A DNA stretch of 64,000 nucleotides from Paenibacillus cymbidii (GTDB lineage Bacteria > Bacillota > Bacilli > Paenibacillales > NBRC-103111), in contig NZ_SHLX01000001.1 of the NCBI RefSeq assembly GCF_004764705.1, forward strand, positions 248,001-312,000. Direction: 5' to 3'. The notes below the pieces were generated by a model. That model did no database searches and was not told the DNA's origin. It saw nothing but the letters and a program-made list of their open reading frames with translations. This document shows positions 34,877 to 43,897 of the stretch, piece after piece (positions within the stretch are counted from its first letter, which is position 1; each line of letters starts with the position of its first letter). Made by a program: the position numbers and the translations under genes.

Positions 34877-35020
34877 GAAAATAGTCAGTGATTTCACTGG
34901 CTATTTGGGCAAAATGTTCATTTTCGAAGCGGTCCAGACATAATAACCAGTGTTTTCGCTGGTTATTTCCGCGGAACCTTGGGAAAACGGGCGAATAGGC
35001 CATTTTTTATTGGTTATTTT
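34877..35020 (+). repeat. Composite palindromic element, partial copy C (Y-Y-X)
   Basis: Palindromes at 34877-34906, 34941-34969 and 34993-35020 correspond to the last three units of copy A, with the same spacers (34 and 23 bp) and near-identical last unit (CGAATAGGCCATTTTTTAT in both). The left X unit is missing or badly degenerate. The element lies just downstream of the TetR-oxidoreductase gene and may end its transcript. Confidence 0.78.
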
Positions 35021-35061
35021 TGCGCCGCCGCCCGCCGCCCGTCGCTCGCCGAACCGCCCGT

Positions 35062-36969
35062 CTAAACCGGCACCGCCACGCGCGCTTCCTCGATGACCGC
35101 CTTCGCCGCTCGCCGCGCGCTGGAGAAGGCGCGCTCCGCCAACTCGCCCTTGCCTTCGCAGCCGTCGCCGCAGAACAGGAACGGCACGCTTTCGACGCGG
35201 GTCGGCAGCAGTGAGTTGCCGGCGATGTTTTTGACGCTGGACACCATCGCCTTCTTGGAAATACGTTTCACCAGAATGGCATCGCGCCAACCGGGGTAGT
35301 GGAGGTCGAACAGCCGCTCCATTTGCGCCGTTTTGTCGTCGAGGTACGCTTTGCGTTCGGCTTCGTCGTCGAATTTGTCGCTCAAATAAGCGATGCCCTG
35401 CAGCAGCTGGCCGCTTTCCGGCACGAGCGTATGGTCCGTCGCCGATACGTCGGAGATGAACAGTTTGTTGTCCATGTCGCTGATGTAACTGAACGGCCGG
35501 GCGACGACGCGGCTGAGTCCGATGTCGTACACCATGACTTCGGTGGCGGTGTTGCCTTCGTACGGCGCAAGGAACGGCTCCCACGGCGTATCCTTGAGCA
35601 GCTTGACGACCTGCTGCACCGGCATCGCAAAGATGACGCGATCGAACGCTTCCTCGCGGTTTTTCGTGCGCAGCACGTACTTGCGGTCCTGGTAGCGGAT
35701 GCCGTCGACGCCTTCCTGCAAGGCGATCGTCCAGCGGCCCGGCAATTCGACCTTCGTGCGCAGCTGGTTCGTGATGACCGCCCAACTGCCGAGCACATAG
35801 TTGACCGGCCGGCCGGACCGGAACAGGTTGTGGTAATATTCGCTGATGACCGCTCCCGGCACTTGCCGCGCGTCTTCGGGCGCAATGAAGAAGTTGGAGC
35901 AGACGAGATGCTCCCACAGTTCTTTGACGTCTTCGCCGGCGTTCGAATGGGCGAGGTAGTCGCCGAGCGTCGCATGGTGCTTCAACTGATGGATATTGGC
36001 GATGATGGCGGTAATTTCGCCGGCGAATCTTACTTTCTGCATGGCGCTCAGCAGATCGGTGCGCAGCAGGTTGACAAAATCGAGCGGAGCCGGCGTCAGT
36101 TGCCCGTTTTTGGCGTACATGACGCGCCGTTTGTCCACTTGCTTGCTGCTGAACGACAAGCCAAGCTCGCGTTCCAGCTCGCTGATTTCGTGGCGGTCGA
36201 TGCCGTAGATCGCATGCGCGCCGTAATTGAGCGTAAAGCCTTGTTTCTCGTACGTAAACGCCCGGCCGCCGAGCTGGGGACTGCGTTCGAACAGCACGCC
36301 CTCGATGCCGGGCTGCTCCGACAAATAAGCGGCAGCCGTCAATCCGGCCAATCCGCCTCCGATAATCGCCACTTTCATTTTCGGTTCCTCCTTCAATCCG
36401 GCAGGCAACTCCAAGTCGTCATAACCGTCATCCGCGCGAAGCCCAGCCCAGAGCAAACGCAAATTAGCGCGCATCAAGTCCGCCAGCGCCGTACTGTCCC
36501 GAGTGCGCCAAACCCATAACGTGCCCAGGTAGGCGGTCACCAGCAGCTCGACTTTGCGCGGGTCGGGCATCCAGACGAGCAGGGCCTCCGTCAGCTTGCG
36601 CAGCAGCTCGCGTTCGCCTTCCTGCAGCGTCGGCTGTTGGCCGGCCAGCGTCATCAAGCTTTGCGCCAGCTTGCGGTAGGGAGCGAGCGCCGCAGCCAAG
36701 TCGAGAAACAGCCGATTGACGTGCGCCTCGAGCGACAGCACGCGCGCGGGCGTCGTTTGCGCCCATCGTTCGATGACGTAGAGCTGCTTGCGGTTCAGCT
36801 CGAGCACAATTTCGTCTTTTCCGCTAAAATAATGGTAAAATGTTCCTTTCGACGTGTGGGTCGCTTTGATGATGTCGTCCACCGACACGTGCTCGTAGCC
36901 TCGTTCGACGAACAGCTGCAGCGCCACTTCGCTTACATATTCCCGCTTCTTGCGCGTCGCGTCACGCAT
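35062..36969 (-). CDS. TetR regulator fused in frame to an FAD-dependent amine-oxidase/protoporphyrinogen-oxidase-like enzyme
   Basis: One uninterrupted 635-residue frame encodes a TetR repressor (about 1-185: RKKREYVSEVALQLFVERGY, then HTSKGTFYHYF as recognition helix) and, from about residue 198, a complete flavoprotein starting MKVAIIGGGLAGLTAAAYLS. The second part has GGRAFTY, an amine-oxidase-type substrate domain and a C-terminal FLFCGDGCEGKGELAERAF, as in HemY/phytoene-desaturase-like enzymes. The joining segment ELPAGLKEEPK has no stop codon. A strong ribosome binding site before the internal ATG at 36378 could also give the free 438-residue enzyme. The start at 36969 has AGAGG upstream. 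Fusion, lost stop codon or sequence error are the alternatives. Confidence 0.85.
   Translation of the reverse strand: MRDATRKKREYVSEVALQLFVERGYEHVSVDDIIKATHTSKGTFYHYFSGKDEIVLELNRKQLYVIERWAQTTPARVLSLEAHVNRLFLDLAAALAPYRKLAQSLMTLAGQQPTLQEGERELLRKLTEALLVWMPDPRKVELLVTAYLGTLWVWRTRDSTALADLMRANLRLLWAGLRADDGYDDLELPAGLKEEPKMKVAIIGGGLAGLTAAAYLSEQPGIEGVLFERSPQLGGRAFTYEKQGFTLNYGAHAIYGIDRHEISELERELGLSFSSKQVDKRRVMYAKNGQLTPAPLDFVNLLRTDLLSAMQKVRFAGEITAIIANIHQLKHHATLGDYLAHSNAGEDVKELWEHLVCSNFFIAPEDARQVPGAVISEYYHNLFRSGRPVNYVLGSWAVITNQLRTKVELPGRWTIALQEGVDGIRYQDRKYVLRTKNREEAFDRVIFAMPVQQVVKLLKDTPWEPFLAPYEGNTATEVMVYDIGLSRVVARPFSYISDMDNKLFISDVSATDHTLVPESGQLLQGIAYLSDKFDDEAERKAYLDDKTAQMERLFDLHYPGWRDAILVKRISKKAMVSSVKNIAGNSLLPTRVESVPFLFCGDGCEGKGELAERAFSSARRAAKAVIEEARVAVPV
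36376..36393 (-). promoter_or_regulatory. Internal ribosome binding site and start within the fused gene
   Basis: On the minus strand AAGGAGG (36387-36393) lies 8 bases before an ATG at 36376-36378 that begins exactly at the flavoprotein's nucleotide-binding motif. This is one of the strongest ribosome binding sites of the region and suggests that the oxidoreductase is also made alone. Confidence 0.75.
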
Positions 36970-37008
36970 GGTCGGCAACCTCTTTCGCTCCGGATCGTTT
37001 CTGCTCCC

Positions 37009-37061
37009 ATTATAAAATAAAATAGACCGACGGTCTACAATGAATGTAGACTGCCGGTCTA
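37009..37061 (-). promoter_or_regulatory. Promoter -10 with two TetR-type operators
   Basis: A perfect TATAAT reads on the minus strand at 37009-37014. Upstream of it are two 15-bp near-palindromes, TAGACCGACGGTCTA (37023-37037) and TAGACTGCCGGTCTA (37047-37061), centres 24 bp apart. The first covers the -35 region. This is the expected arrangement for autorepression by the TetR domain encoded just downstream. Confidence 0.75.
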
Positions 37062-37072
37062 AAATAGGCGCA

Positions 37073-38431
37073 TCAGCCGAAAATGGTGCCATACAGCAAG
37101 TAGCCGTTCAAGCAGGCGATGACGATGGCGACGATCCACGACAGCGCCAGCATCCATTTGGGCGCGGCGAGCGTTCCCAGCTTGCGTTTGTCGCCGACGA
37201 ACAGGACGAGCGGGATGACGGCGAACGACAACTGCAGCGACAAAATAACTTGGCTCAAAATCAATAAATCCGTTGTGCCTTTTTCGCCGTATAGTCCAAT
37301 GACGATGACGGCGGGGATGATGGCGATCAGCCGCGTGATCAAACGCCGCAGCCACGGCTTGAGCCGAATGTTCAGAAAGCCTTCCATGACGATCTGGCCG
37401 GCGAGCGTGCCGGTCAAGGTCGAGTTCTGCCCCGAGGCGAGCAGGGCGACGCCGAACAGGATGCTGGCGACCCCGGTGCCGAGCGCCGGCGCAAGCAGAT
37501 GGTAAGCGTCCTGGATTTCCGCCACGCCTTCGTTGGCGGTGCCGTGGAACGCCGCCGCGGACAAAATCAGGATGGCCGCGTTGACGAACAGCGCCAGCAT
37601 CAGCGCAACCGTCGAGTCGATCGTGGCGAAACGGATGGCCGACCGTTTGCCTTCGATCGACCGATCGTACTGGCGCGTCTGCACGATGGAGGAGTGCAAA
37701 TACAAATTATGCGGCATCACCGTTGCGCCCAGTATGCCAAGCGAGATGTAGAGCATCTCCGGATTGGCGAGAATTTGCTTGTTCGGCACGAAGCCTTGCG
37801 CAATGCCGGCCAGTTCGGGCCGGGACAGCACCATCTCGACCGCGAAGCAGATGCCGATGACGGTAATCAGCGAAATGACGATCGCTTCGATGTACCGGAA
37901 GCCGCGGTTTTGCAGCAGCAGCACGAGCATGACGTCGAGCGATGTAAGCAGCACGCCGTATATGAGCGGGATGCCGAAGAGCAAATTGAGCGCAATCGCC
38001 GAGCCGATCACTTCCGCCAGGTCGCAGGCGGCGATAGCGAGCTCGCACAGGATCCACAGCGCGAAGCTGACCGGCTTGCTGTAATGATCGCGGCAAGCCT
38101 GGGCCAAATCGCGGCCGGTAGCGATGCCGAGCCGGGCGGTCAACGATTGCAGCAGGATGGCCATGATGTTGGAAATGAGAATGACTGACAGCAGCGTGTA
38201 GCCAAACTGCGCACCGCCGGCCAGATCGGTCGCCCAGTTGCCGGGATCCATGTAGCCGACGGCAACCAAATAGCCGGGACCGACGAACGCCAGCATCTTG
38301 CGCATCCAACTGCCTTTGCCGGGCACCGCGATCGTGCGGTGCACTTCGGGCAAGCTCGGCTGCTCGCTTTGGCGCCTCCAGCCATTGGCGTATGGCTGTG
38401 TCGCCTGGCGCTCCTGCGGTGTAACGTTCAT
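37073..38431 (-). CDS. mntH: Nramp family divalent metal transporter
   Basis: The 452-residue protein has about eleven transmembrane helices and the Nramp metal site: DPGNWATD in the first helix and [10 protein letters not shown] in helix six, whose Asp, Asn and Met coordinate Mn2+ or Fe2+ in proton-coupled uptake. The transport loop [18 protein letters not shown] is conserved. GGGAGG lies 8 bases before the ATG. A TATAAT -10 reads on the minus strand at 38513-38518, and two ACAATT motifs separated by a T-run lie between it and the gene; a metal-regulator operator there is possible but no clear MntR or Fur box was found. Confidence 0.94.
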   Translation of the reverse strand: MNVTPQERQATQPYANGWRRQSEQPSLPEVHRTIAVPGKGSWMRKMLAFVGPGYLVAVGYMDPGNWATDLAGGAQFGYTLLSVILISNIMAILLQSLTARLGIATGRDLAQACRDHYSKPVSFALWILCELAIAACDLAEVIGSAIALNLLFGIPLIYGVLLTSLDVMLVLLLQNRGFRYIEAIVISLITVIGICFAVEMVLSRPELAGIAQGFVPNKQILANPEMLYISLGILGATVMPHNLYLHSSIVQTRQYDRSIEGKRSAIRFATIDSTVALMLALFVNAAILILSAAAFHGTANEGVAEIQDAYHLLAPALGTGVASILFGVALLASGQNSTLTGTLAGQIVMEGFLNIRLKPWLRRLITRLIAIIPAVIVIGLYGEKGTTDLLILSQVILSLQLSFAVIPLVLFVGDKRKLGTLAAPKWMLALSWIVAIVIACLNGYLLYGTIFG

Positions 38432-38649
38432 GAGGTGGACCTCCCTTTTTCACGGGGTAAATAGTTTTTCCTATGGGCAACAATTGTGCAAAAAAAAATT
38501 GTCCTCGCTAAAATTATATTATGATGCTAACACAGGAATGTTGCCTGCGCAACAACATTTTTAATGCGAGCAACTTTATTGGCAGCTTGCAATTGCCAAA
38601 TCCGGCTTGTACCACGGAGTCTGACAGTATTTACAAGCCGTTGGCATCT

Positions 38650-38676
38650 TAATTCCGACACGAGAAATGTCGATAT
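38650..38676 (+). promoter_or_regulatory. Sigma-D-like promoter of the chemotaxis receptor
   Basis: TAAT (38650-38653) and GTCGATAT (38669-38676) with a 15-bp spacer match the motility sigma factor pattern TAAA-N15-GCCGATAT in all but two positions. It lies 38 bp upstream of the receptor gene, a typical SigD target. An alternative -10 CATTATA lies closer to the gene. Confidence 0.5.
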
Positions 38677-38713
38677 ATAGGTAACATTATACGCATTATA
38701 GGGGGCCGGGATT

Positions 38714-40423
38714 ATGAGACATTGGTCGCTTCGTACGAAGCTGATGGCCGGCATGTGCGTCGTCATGCTGATTTTTATCGCCGCGCTGACGTTTATTTAC
38801 TCCGAGCTTACGGTCGTTCGTTCCATTAATGACCGGGAGTCGGAGCGCGTCGAAGCCGAAAAAACGGCCTACGATATAAAGGCGTCTGTTGGCGTTCTCT
38901 ACAGCAGCCAGGCCGATCTTATCATTAATGACAGCGCGGAAGGGATCAATGAATTCAAGAAAGAATCGGTGCCTTTTCTGGAAAAGGTGAATGCCATGGC
39001 GGGATTCGCCCGATCGGACGATGAACGCCGATTCGCCGACGAACTGAAGCAGCAGGCGCAAAGCTACGTCGCTGCCTTCGATGCGGTCGTTGAAGCCTGG
39101 AACAAGCGGCAAACGTTGCCCGCGGAGCAATTGCGCCAGCAATACAAAACACTTGACGGCAACAGCGATCAGTTCAAATTGCGCATCTTTGAGCTTGCCG
39201 ATTCGTTCCTGCATTCCGTCGACGAAGAGCTGACCGCCGACCGCAGCGAACTGACGGCTACGATCGACCGGAATTTGCGGCTTATCATCTGGTCCAGCTT
39301 GTTCGCCGTTCTCATCGGACTGGCAATCGCCTATGCGCTGGGCGCTTACATGTCGCGGCCGGTCAGACGGCTTATGGATGCCGCCGAAACGATCGCGCGA
39401 GGCGATTTGACGCGGGTGACGGAAAGCGACAGCCGCGACGAAATCGGCCGGCTCACTTCCAGCTTCGCGGCGATGACGGAGCAGCTGCGCCGCGTCATCG
39501 GCAGCGTAAGCGGCAACGCCGGCGAAGTGGCCGTTTCGTCGGAGCGGCTGTCGGCGGTGGCCGGGACGACGCTGACGGCAACCGAAGAAATTGCCGCTGC
39601 GGTGCGCAAGGTGGCCGCAGGCGCGGAAGCGCAAGGGCAAGCATCGCAGGATAGCGCCCGGGCGATGGAAGAGATGGCGGTCGGCATCGGCCGCATCGCG
39701 GAGACGTCGACCGTGGTTGCCGAGCTGTCGCACGACACGTCGTTGCAGGCGCAGGGCGGCGAGCGTACGATCGGCGAAGCGGCCCGGCAAATGGAAGCGA
39801 TCGGCGCTTCGGCCGAGCGGGTGGCGCAGGCGCTGTTGCGTCTCGAAGCGCAGTCGGCGGAGATAGGCGGCATTGTCGCCACAATTACGGAAATTGCCGA
39901 GCAAACGAATTTGCTCGCGCTGAACGCCGCAATCGAGGCGGCGCGCGCCGGCGAATCGGGCCGCGGCTTCGCCGTTGTGGCGTCGCAGGTTCGCAAGCTG
40001 GCGGAGCAGTCGCGCGTTTCTGCCGGCCAAATTGCCGGTATGATCGGGCAAATCCAGCACGATATGAAGGAAGCGACAGCCGCGATGGAAGCGGGTACGG
40101 TGGAGGTCGACAAAGGCAAAGCCGTGATGCGGGAGGCGGGAGAGCGGTTCCGCCATATTGTCCGTTCGGTGGAGCGTGTCGCCGACCAGATTCAGGAGGT
40201 ATCGGCGGTAGCGGAGGAGATGTCGGCCGGCTCGGAGGAAGTGACGGCATCGGTCGTCGAGTCGGCGAACGTCGCCGCGCAATCGTCCGCCATCGCCCGC
40301 CAGGTGGCGGAGAACACGGACCGGCAGCGTACGGACGTTGAAACGATAGCCCGCGCGGCCGTCGACTTGAGCGGCATGTCGCGCGAACTGCGCGAATCCG
40401 CGGCAAGGTTCCGCATTGGGTAA
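38714..40423 (+). CDS. Methyl-accepting chemotaxis protein
   Basis: The 569-residue receptor has one N-terminal transmembrane helix (about 10-30), a roughly 160-residue extracytoplasmic four-helix-bundle-like domain, a second helix (about 190-212), a HAMP domain starting [12 protein letters not shown], and a cytoplasmic signalling coiled coil. The conserved hairpin tip [20 protein letters not shown] near residue 400 binds CheA/CheW. The ligand domain is of the CHASE3/4HB type and not informative about the ligand. It is monocistronic, with a sigma-D-like promoter and a strong terminator. Confidence 0.94.
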   Translation: MRHWSLRTKLMAGMCVVMLIFIAALTFIYSELTVVRSINDRESERVEAEKTAYDIKASVGVLYSSQADLIINDSAEGINEFKKESVPFLEKVNAMAGFARSDDERRFADELKQQAQSYVAAFDAVVEAWNKRQTLPAEQLRQQYKTLDGNSDQFKLRIFELADSFLHSVDEELTADRSELTATIDRNLRLIIWSSLFAVLIGLAIAYALGAYMSRPVRRLMDAAETIARGDLTRVTESDSRDEIGRLTSSFAAMTEQLRRVIGSVSGNAGEVAVSSERLSAVAGTTLTATEEIAAAVRKVAAGAEAQGQASQDSARAMEEMAVGIGRIAETSTVVAELSHDTSLQAQGGERTIGEAARQMEAIGASAERVAQALLRLEAQSAEIGGIVATITEIAEQTNLLALNAAIEAARAGESGRGFAVVASQVRKLAEQSRVSAGQIAGMIGQIQHDMKEATAAMEAGTVEVDKGKAVMREAGERFRHIVRSVERVADQIQEVSAVAEEMSAGSEEVTASVVESANVAAQSSAIARQVAENTDRQRTDVETIARAAVDLSGMSRELRESAARFRIG

Positions 40424-40427
40424 ATCA

Positions 40428-40463
40428 AAAGGCCGGGCCTTCGTGCACGAAGGCCCGGCCTTT
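40428..40463 (+). terminator. Bidirectional terminator between convergent genes
   Basis: A perfect 36-bp palindrome: AAAGGCCGGGCCTTCGTG and its exact complement. With A- and T-runs at its ends it can serve both the chemotaxis receptor and the malic enzyme gene. Confidence 0.85.
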
Positions 40464-40484
40464 ATCATGGTTCATTCCATGCAG

Positions 40485-41912
40485 TTACTGCCGGAATTCG
40501 CGCGGAATTCTGCGCGCGACGCCGGTGCGCACGGCCGCTTCGACGACTTTGTTGCGGATGGTCGGCACGATCTGCTGGTTGAACACGCTGGGAATAATAT
40601 AAATGCGGCTGCGCTCCTCGTCGCTGATCGTTTCGGCGATCGCTTCGGCGGCGGCAAGCTTCATCTCTTCGTTGATCGTCGTCGCCCGGCAGTCGAGCGC
40701 GCCGCGGAACATCCCGGGGAAGCAGAGCACGTTGTTGATCTGGTTCGGATAGTCGGAGCGCCCGGTCGCCATGACGCCGACGATGTCCTCGATCAGCTCC
40801 GGCGCGATTTCCGGCGTCGGATTGGCCATCGCGAATACGATCGGGTCGGGATTCATCCGCTCGATATCCGCCCGAGTAAGAATATTGCCTTTGGAAACGC
40901 CGATAAACACGTCGGCGCCGACCAGTGCGTCGGATAACGAACCGCCGATCCGCTCCGGGTTGGTGTTGTCGGCAAACCATTGCCAGGACGGGTTGTCGTA
41001 GCGATTGCCTGCCACCAAAGCGCCTTCCCGGTCGACGCCGATCAAGTTTTTGACCCCGGCGGCAAGCAATATTTTGCTGCAGGCCATGCCGGCCGCGCCG
41101 ATGCCGCAGATGACTACCTTGGATTCCGGCAGCGATTTGCCCACCACTTTCAGCGCGCTGATCAGTCCGGCGTACATGACGACGGCAGTCCCGTGCTGAT
41201 CGTCGTGGAATACCGGGATGTCGAGCTCGTCCCGCAGCCGCTGCTCGATTTCGAAGCAGCGCGGCGACGAAATGTCCTCGAGGTTGATGCCGCCGAATGC
41301 CGGCGCAATCGCTTTGACCGTACGTATGATTTCTTCCGTATCTTGTGTGTCCAGGCAAATCGGGAACGCGTCGACTTCGGCAAACTGCTTGAACAGCATT
41401 GCCTTGCCTTCCATTACCGGCATTGCCGCTCGCGAGCCGATATTGCCTAGCCCGAGCACCGCGGAACCGTCGGAGACAACGGCGACCGTATTGCGCTTGA
41501 TGGTCAACGTAAACGCCTTTTCCGGCTGATCGTGGATCGCCATACAAACGCGCGCCACATCGGGCGTATAGACGCGCGACAAGTCGTCGCGATTTTGGAT
41601 GGGCGTTTTTGGCTTCATTTCAATTTTGCCGCCGAGGTGGAGAAGGAATGTACGGTCGGACACATTGACGACACGGATGCCGGCCAATTGCCGAAGCGCT
41701 TTGACGATATCGTCGATTTGCACCGCATCGGCTACCGTAACGGTCAAGTCGCGTACCGTATGGTCGCGGCTCGTCTGGATGACGTCGATTGCGATCATGT
41801 CGCCGCCCGATTCCGAGATGGCCGCGGCTACTTGGCCAAATTTGATGACGGCCGTCTGCAGCTCGACGCGGACGATGAAGCTTTTGCCTCCAAGCGATTT
41901 GGTTTCCTGCAT
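40485..41912 (-). CDS. NAD(P)-dependent malic enzyme with N-terminal ACT domain
   Basis: This enzyme decarboxylates malate to pyruvate with NAD(P). The 475-residue protein has an ACT-like regulatory domain (about 1-85, SFIVRVELQT..GDMIAIDVIQ) and the malic enzyme core: LGLGNIGSRAAMPVMEGK near residue 140, the metal-binding HDDQHGTAVV near 230 and the NAD-binding VICGIGAAGMACSK near 262. The start at 41912 has AGGGGGA seven bases upstream. It resembles the Bacillus YtsJ/MalS group with an added ACT domain, which suggests control by an amino acid or similar effector. With pckA in the same window it belongs to the pyruvate/PEP-oxaloacetate node. Confidence 0.92.
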   Translation of the reverse strand: MQETKSLGGKSFIVRVELQTAVIKFGQVAAAISESGGDMIAIDVIQTSRDHTVRDLTVTVADAVQIDDIVKALRQLAGIRVVNVSDRTFLLHLGGKIEMKPKTPIQNRDDLSRVYTPDVARVCMAIHDQPEKAFTLTIKRNTVAVVSDGSAVLGLGNIGSRAAMPVMEGKAMLFKQFAEVDAFPICLDTQDTEEIIRTVKAIAPAFGGINLEDISSPRCFEIEQRLRDELDIPVFHDDQHGTAVVMYAGLISALKVVGKSLPESKVVICGIGAAGMACSKILLAAGVKNLIGVDREGALVAGNRYDNPSWQWFADNTNPERIGGSLSDALVGADVFIGVSKGNILTRADIERMNPDPIVFAMANPTPEIAPELIEDIVGVMATGRSDYPNQINNVLCFPGMFRGALDCRATTINEEMKLAAAEAIAETISDEERSRIYIIPSVFNQQIVPTIRNKVVEAAVRTGVARRIPREFRQ

Positions 41913-41980
41913 AAGTCCCCCTTCTTCCAATGCCGGTTCGATGTGCGATTGGACTTGATCGTGATTTTTCGATATGATGG

Positions 41981-41989
41981 ATTGTACCA
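41981..41989 (-). promoter_or_regulatory. Extended -10 of the malic enzyme gene
   Basis: TGGTACAAT reads on the minus strand 69 bp upstream of the start codon. The -35 is weak, as usual for extended -10 promoters. Confidence 0.5.
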
Positions 41990-42050
41990 CAATATTCCTT
42001 CGTGCAGTCTTCACAAGTTCGTAATTATTGTGAAATTCCGATTATGTCGC

Positions 42051-42079
42051 GTTCAAAAAAGGCCGGCTTTTCGAACAAC
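42051..42079 (+). repeat. Short solo copy of the ends of the 3.6-kb element
   Basis: GTTCAAAAAAGGCCGGC followed by TTTTCGAACAAC is an imperfect palindrome matching the fused ends of the 210-bp element at 3623-3832. Both copies lie just upstream of a ribosome binding site (here that of the HIT protein gene). Confidence 0.6.
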
Positions 42080-42099
42080 CTTGAGGGAGGATCGCTGTA

Positions 42100-42453
42100 A
42101 TGGATTGCATTTTTTGCCGCATCGTTCAAGGCACCATACCGTCCCGCAAAATTTACGAAGACGAACATGTGCTCGCGTTTCACGACATTCAGCCTCTTGC
42201 GCCCGTTCATGCCCTTATCATTCCCAAAAAGCATATCCCAACCATGAACGACGCCGGACCGGAGGACTGGGCGCTGATTGGCGAAGTTCATCGTGCTGCG
42301 CAGCTGGTGGCCCGCGAGCTTGGCGTGGAAGGAACCGGCTACCGGCTGATCAACAACTGCGGGGCGGACGGCGGGCAAGTGGTGTTTCACATTCATTACC
42401 ATCTGCTGGGCGGCGGCAAGCTGGGACCGCTCAATGCGCGGGAAATGCAATGA
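42100..42453 (+). CDS. HIT (histidine triad) family nucleotide-binding protein
   Basis: The 117-residue HINT-type protein carries the full triad HIHYHLLGG near residues 98-106 and the N-terminal zinc-binding style CIFCRI. HINT proteins hydrolyse nucleoside phosphoramidates such as AMP-lysine. GAGGGAGGA precedes the ATG. In Bacillales the gene often sits next to rpsU, as here. Confidence 0.93.
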   Translation: MDCIFCRIVQGTIPSRKIYEDEHVLAFHDIQPLAPVHALIIPKKHIPTMNDAGPEDWALIGEVHRAAQLVARELGVEGTGYRLINNCGADGGQVVFHIHYHLLGGGKLGPLNAREMQ

Positions 42454-42488
42454 CATTGCTTGTGGCGACCAACGATTGTTTCGGGCAG

Positions 42489-42518
42489 TTGACACCAACT
42501 TTCGTTTTCGCCTATAAT
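42489..42518 (+). promoter_or_regulatory. Consensus sigma-A promoter of rpsU
   Basis: Perfect TTGACA (42489-42494) and TATAAT (42513-42518) with an 18-bp spacer, 61 bp upstream of the rpsU start. It is the best vegetative promoter seen in the window. Confidence 0.85.
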
Positions 42519-42578
42519 GAAGTTTGATAACCTCGAGTTATTCGTCTTGGACGGTTTGTTCGGAGGGAGGGAAATCTG

Positions 42579-42752
42579 GTGTCGGAAACAAAAGTTCGTA
42601 AAAATGAAACCATTGATGCTGCGCTTCGTCGTTTTAAGCGTTCCATTGCGAAGGATGGTGTTCTTGCGGAGGTCAAGAAGCGCAAGCACTATGAGAAACC
42701 GAGCGTGAAACGCAAGAAGAAGTCTGAGGCAGCCCGCAAGCGGAAGTTCTAG
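42579..42752 (+). CDS. rpsU: 30S ribosomal protein S21
   Basis: A 57-residue protein with a GTG start, easily overlooked because of its size. It reads [20 protein letters not shown] at its N-terminus and ends in the basic tail [12 protein letters not shown]. This is the small-subunit protein bS21, which helps base pairing between the anti-Shine-Dalgarno sequence and mRNA. GGAGGGAGGG lies upstream. The stop TAG is part of the ribosome binding site TAGGAGG of yqeY, so the two are cotranscribed. Confidence 0.97.
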   Translation: MSETKVRKNETIDAALRRFKRSIAKDGVLAEVKKRKHYEKPSVKRKKKSEAARKRKF

Positions 42753-42767
42753 GAGGTCCCTCGTCTG

Positions 42768-43211
42768 ATGAGTTTAAGCGAACGATTGAACGAAGATATG
42801 AAGCAGGCAATGAAAAGCCAGGACAAATTCCGACTCTCTGTAATCCGAATGGTTCGTTCGGCGATTAAGAATATAGAAATCGATCAACGGAAAACATTGG
42901 ATGACAACGAAGTGCTTGATATTCTAAGTCGTGAGATCAAACAGCGCAGGGATTCCCTCCAGGATTTCGAAAAAGCCGGTCGGGACGATCTTGCGGAGTC
43001 CGTAAAGGCGGAAATTGCCATCATCGGCGAATATTTGCCGCAGCAACTGACTGAAGAAGAAGTGACAGCCATCGTACAATCGACTATCCAAGAAACCGGC
43101 GCTTCTTCCAAAGCGGACATGGGCAAAGTGATGGCGGCATTGATGCCGAAAGTAAAAGGGCGCGCAGATGGCAAGCTGGTCAACCGGCTTGTACAACAAT
43201 CGTTGACCTGA
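42768..43211 (+). CDS. yqeY: GatB/YqeY domain-containing protein
   Basis: The 147-residue protein is entirely the tRNA-binding YqeY domain found at the C-terminus of the GatB subunit of glutamyl/aspartyl-tRNA amidotransferase. Typical features are SLSERLNEDMKQAMKSQDK at the start and GKVMAALMPKVKGRADG near the end. It is probably involved in tRNA handling, but its reaction is not established. It follows rpsU, a conserved arrangement, and ends in a strong terminator. Confidence 0.95.
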   Translation: MSLSERLNEDMKQAMKSQDKFRLSVIRMVRSAIKNIEIDQRKTLDDNEVLDILSREIKQRRDSLQDFEKAGRDDLAESVKAEIAIIGEYLPQQLTEEEVTAIVQSTIQETGASSKADMGKVMAALMPKVKGRADGKLVNRLVQQSLT

Positions 43212-43221
43212 TCGCATACAG

Positions 43222-43251
43222 AAAAAACACTCCGCTTGCGGAGTGTTTTTT
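43222..43251 (+). terminator. Terminator after rpsU-yqeY
   Basis: AAAAAACACTCCGC and GCGGAGTGTTTTTT pair perfectly (14 bp) around TT. It is symmetrical with A- and T-runs and lies 10 bp after the yqeY stop. Confidence 0.9.
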
Positions 43252-43280
43252 CAAGTTCGCGCTTTGAGAGGGTTGTAGTC

Positions 43281-43829
43281 ATGAACGAGTCCAACGCAGG
43301 CGCCGAATGGTCGGCTCCGGGGTCCAAAACCGTAAGGGATTCCCGCGTTATCAAATCGAGCCATGTGATGCCGCAGGATACGAACAACCACAACACGCTG
43401 TTCGGCGGCAAGCTGATGGCCTACATCGACGACAATGCCGCGCTGTCGGCGATGCGCCATGCGCGCAGCCTGGTCGTCACCGCGTCGACCGACTCGGTCG
43501 ACTTCCTGCACCCGATCCGGCCGAATTACGAAGTCAGCCTGGAATCGTACGTCACTTGGACGCACAAAACGTCGATGGAAGTGTTCGTCAAGGTGGTATC
43601 GGAAGATTTGCTGACCGGCGAACGGATCGTCTGCGCGACAGCGTTTTTGACGTTCGTGGCTATTGGCGACGACGGCAAGCCGGCGCTGGTGCCGAAGGTG
43701 ACGCCGGAGTCGCCGGAGGAGAAGCTGCTGCACGATTCCGCGCCGGCCCGTGCGGATGCGCGGCGGGCGCGGCGGCAAGAGAGCAAGCGCCTGGCCGAGT
43801 TGTTCGGCACGAAGCTGCCTTGGGAGTGA
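43281..43829 (+). CDS. Acyl-CoA thioesterase (hotdog fold)
   Basis: The 182-residue protein has the hotdog thioesterase signature NHNTLFGGKLMAYIDDNAAL near residues 36-55 and the VDFLHPIRPNYEV strand, as in the YkhA/YciA group that hydrolyses acyl-CoAs. The start at 43281 has GAGAGGG about 9 bases upstream; an in-frame ATG at 43236 would lie inside the yqeY terminator. The C-terminal 25 residues are a basic Arg/Ala tail. It is monocistronic, between two terminators. Confidence 0.92.
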   Translation: MNESNAGAEWSAPGSKTVRDSRVIKSSHVMPQDTNNHNTLFGGKLMAYIDDNAALSAMRHARSLVVTASTDSVDFLHPIRPNYEVSLESYVTWTHKTSMEVFVKVVSEDLLTGERIVCATAFLTFVAIGDDGKPALVPKVTPESPEEKLLHDSAPARADARRARRQESKRLAELFGTKLPWE

Positions 43830-43852
43830 GGCGCGCCGCCGCTGCACATAAA

Positions 43853-43897
43853 GGACCGTTCAATCCCCGTCAAGCGGGATCGAACGGTTCTTTTTGC
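43853..43897 (+). terminator. Terminator after the thioesterase gene
   Basis: GGACCGTTC pairs with GAACGGTTC and an inner ATCCC pairs with GGGAT; the structure ends in CTTTTTG. It begins 23 bp after the stop codon. Confidence 0.85.

Noticed and set aside
38432..38530. MntR or Fur box upstream of the Nramp gene
   Set aside because: Only short ACAATT motifs and a T-run were found; neither the MntR nor the Fur consensus is matched convincingly.
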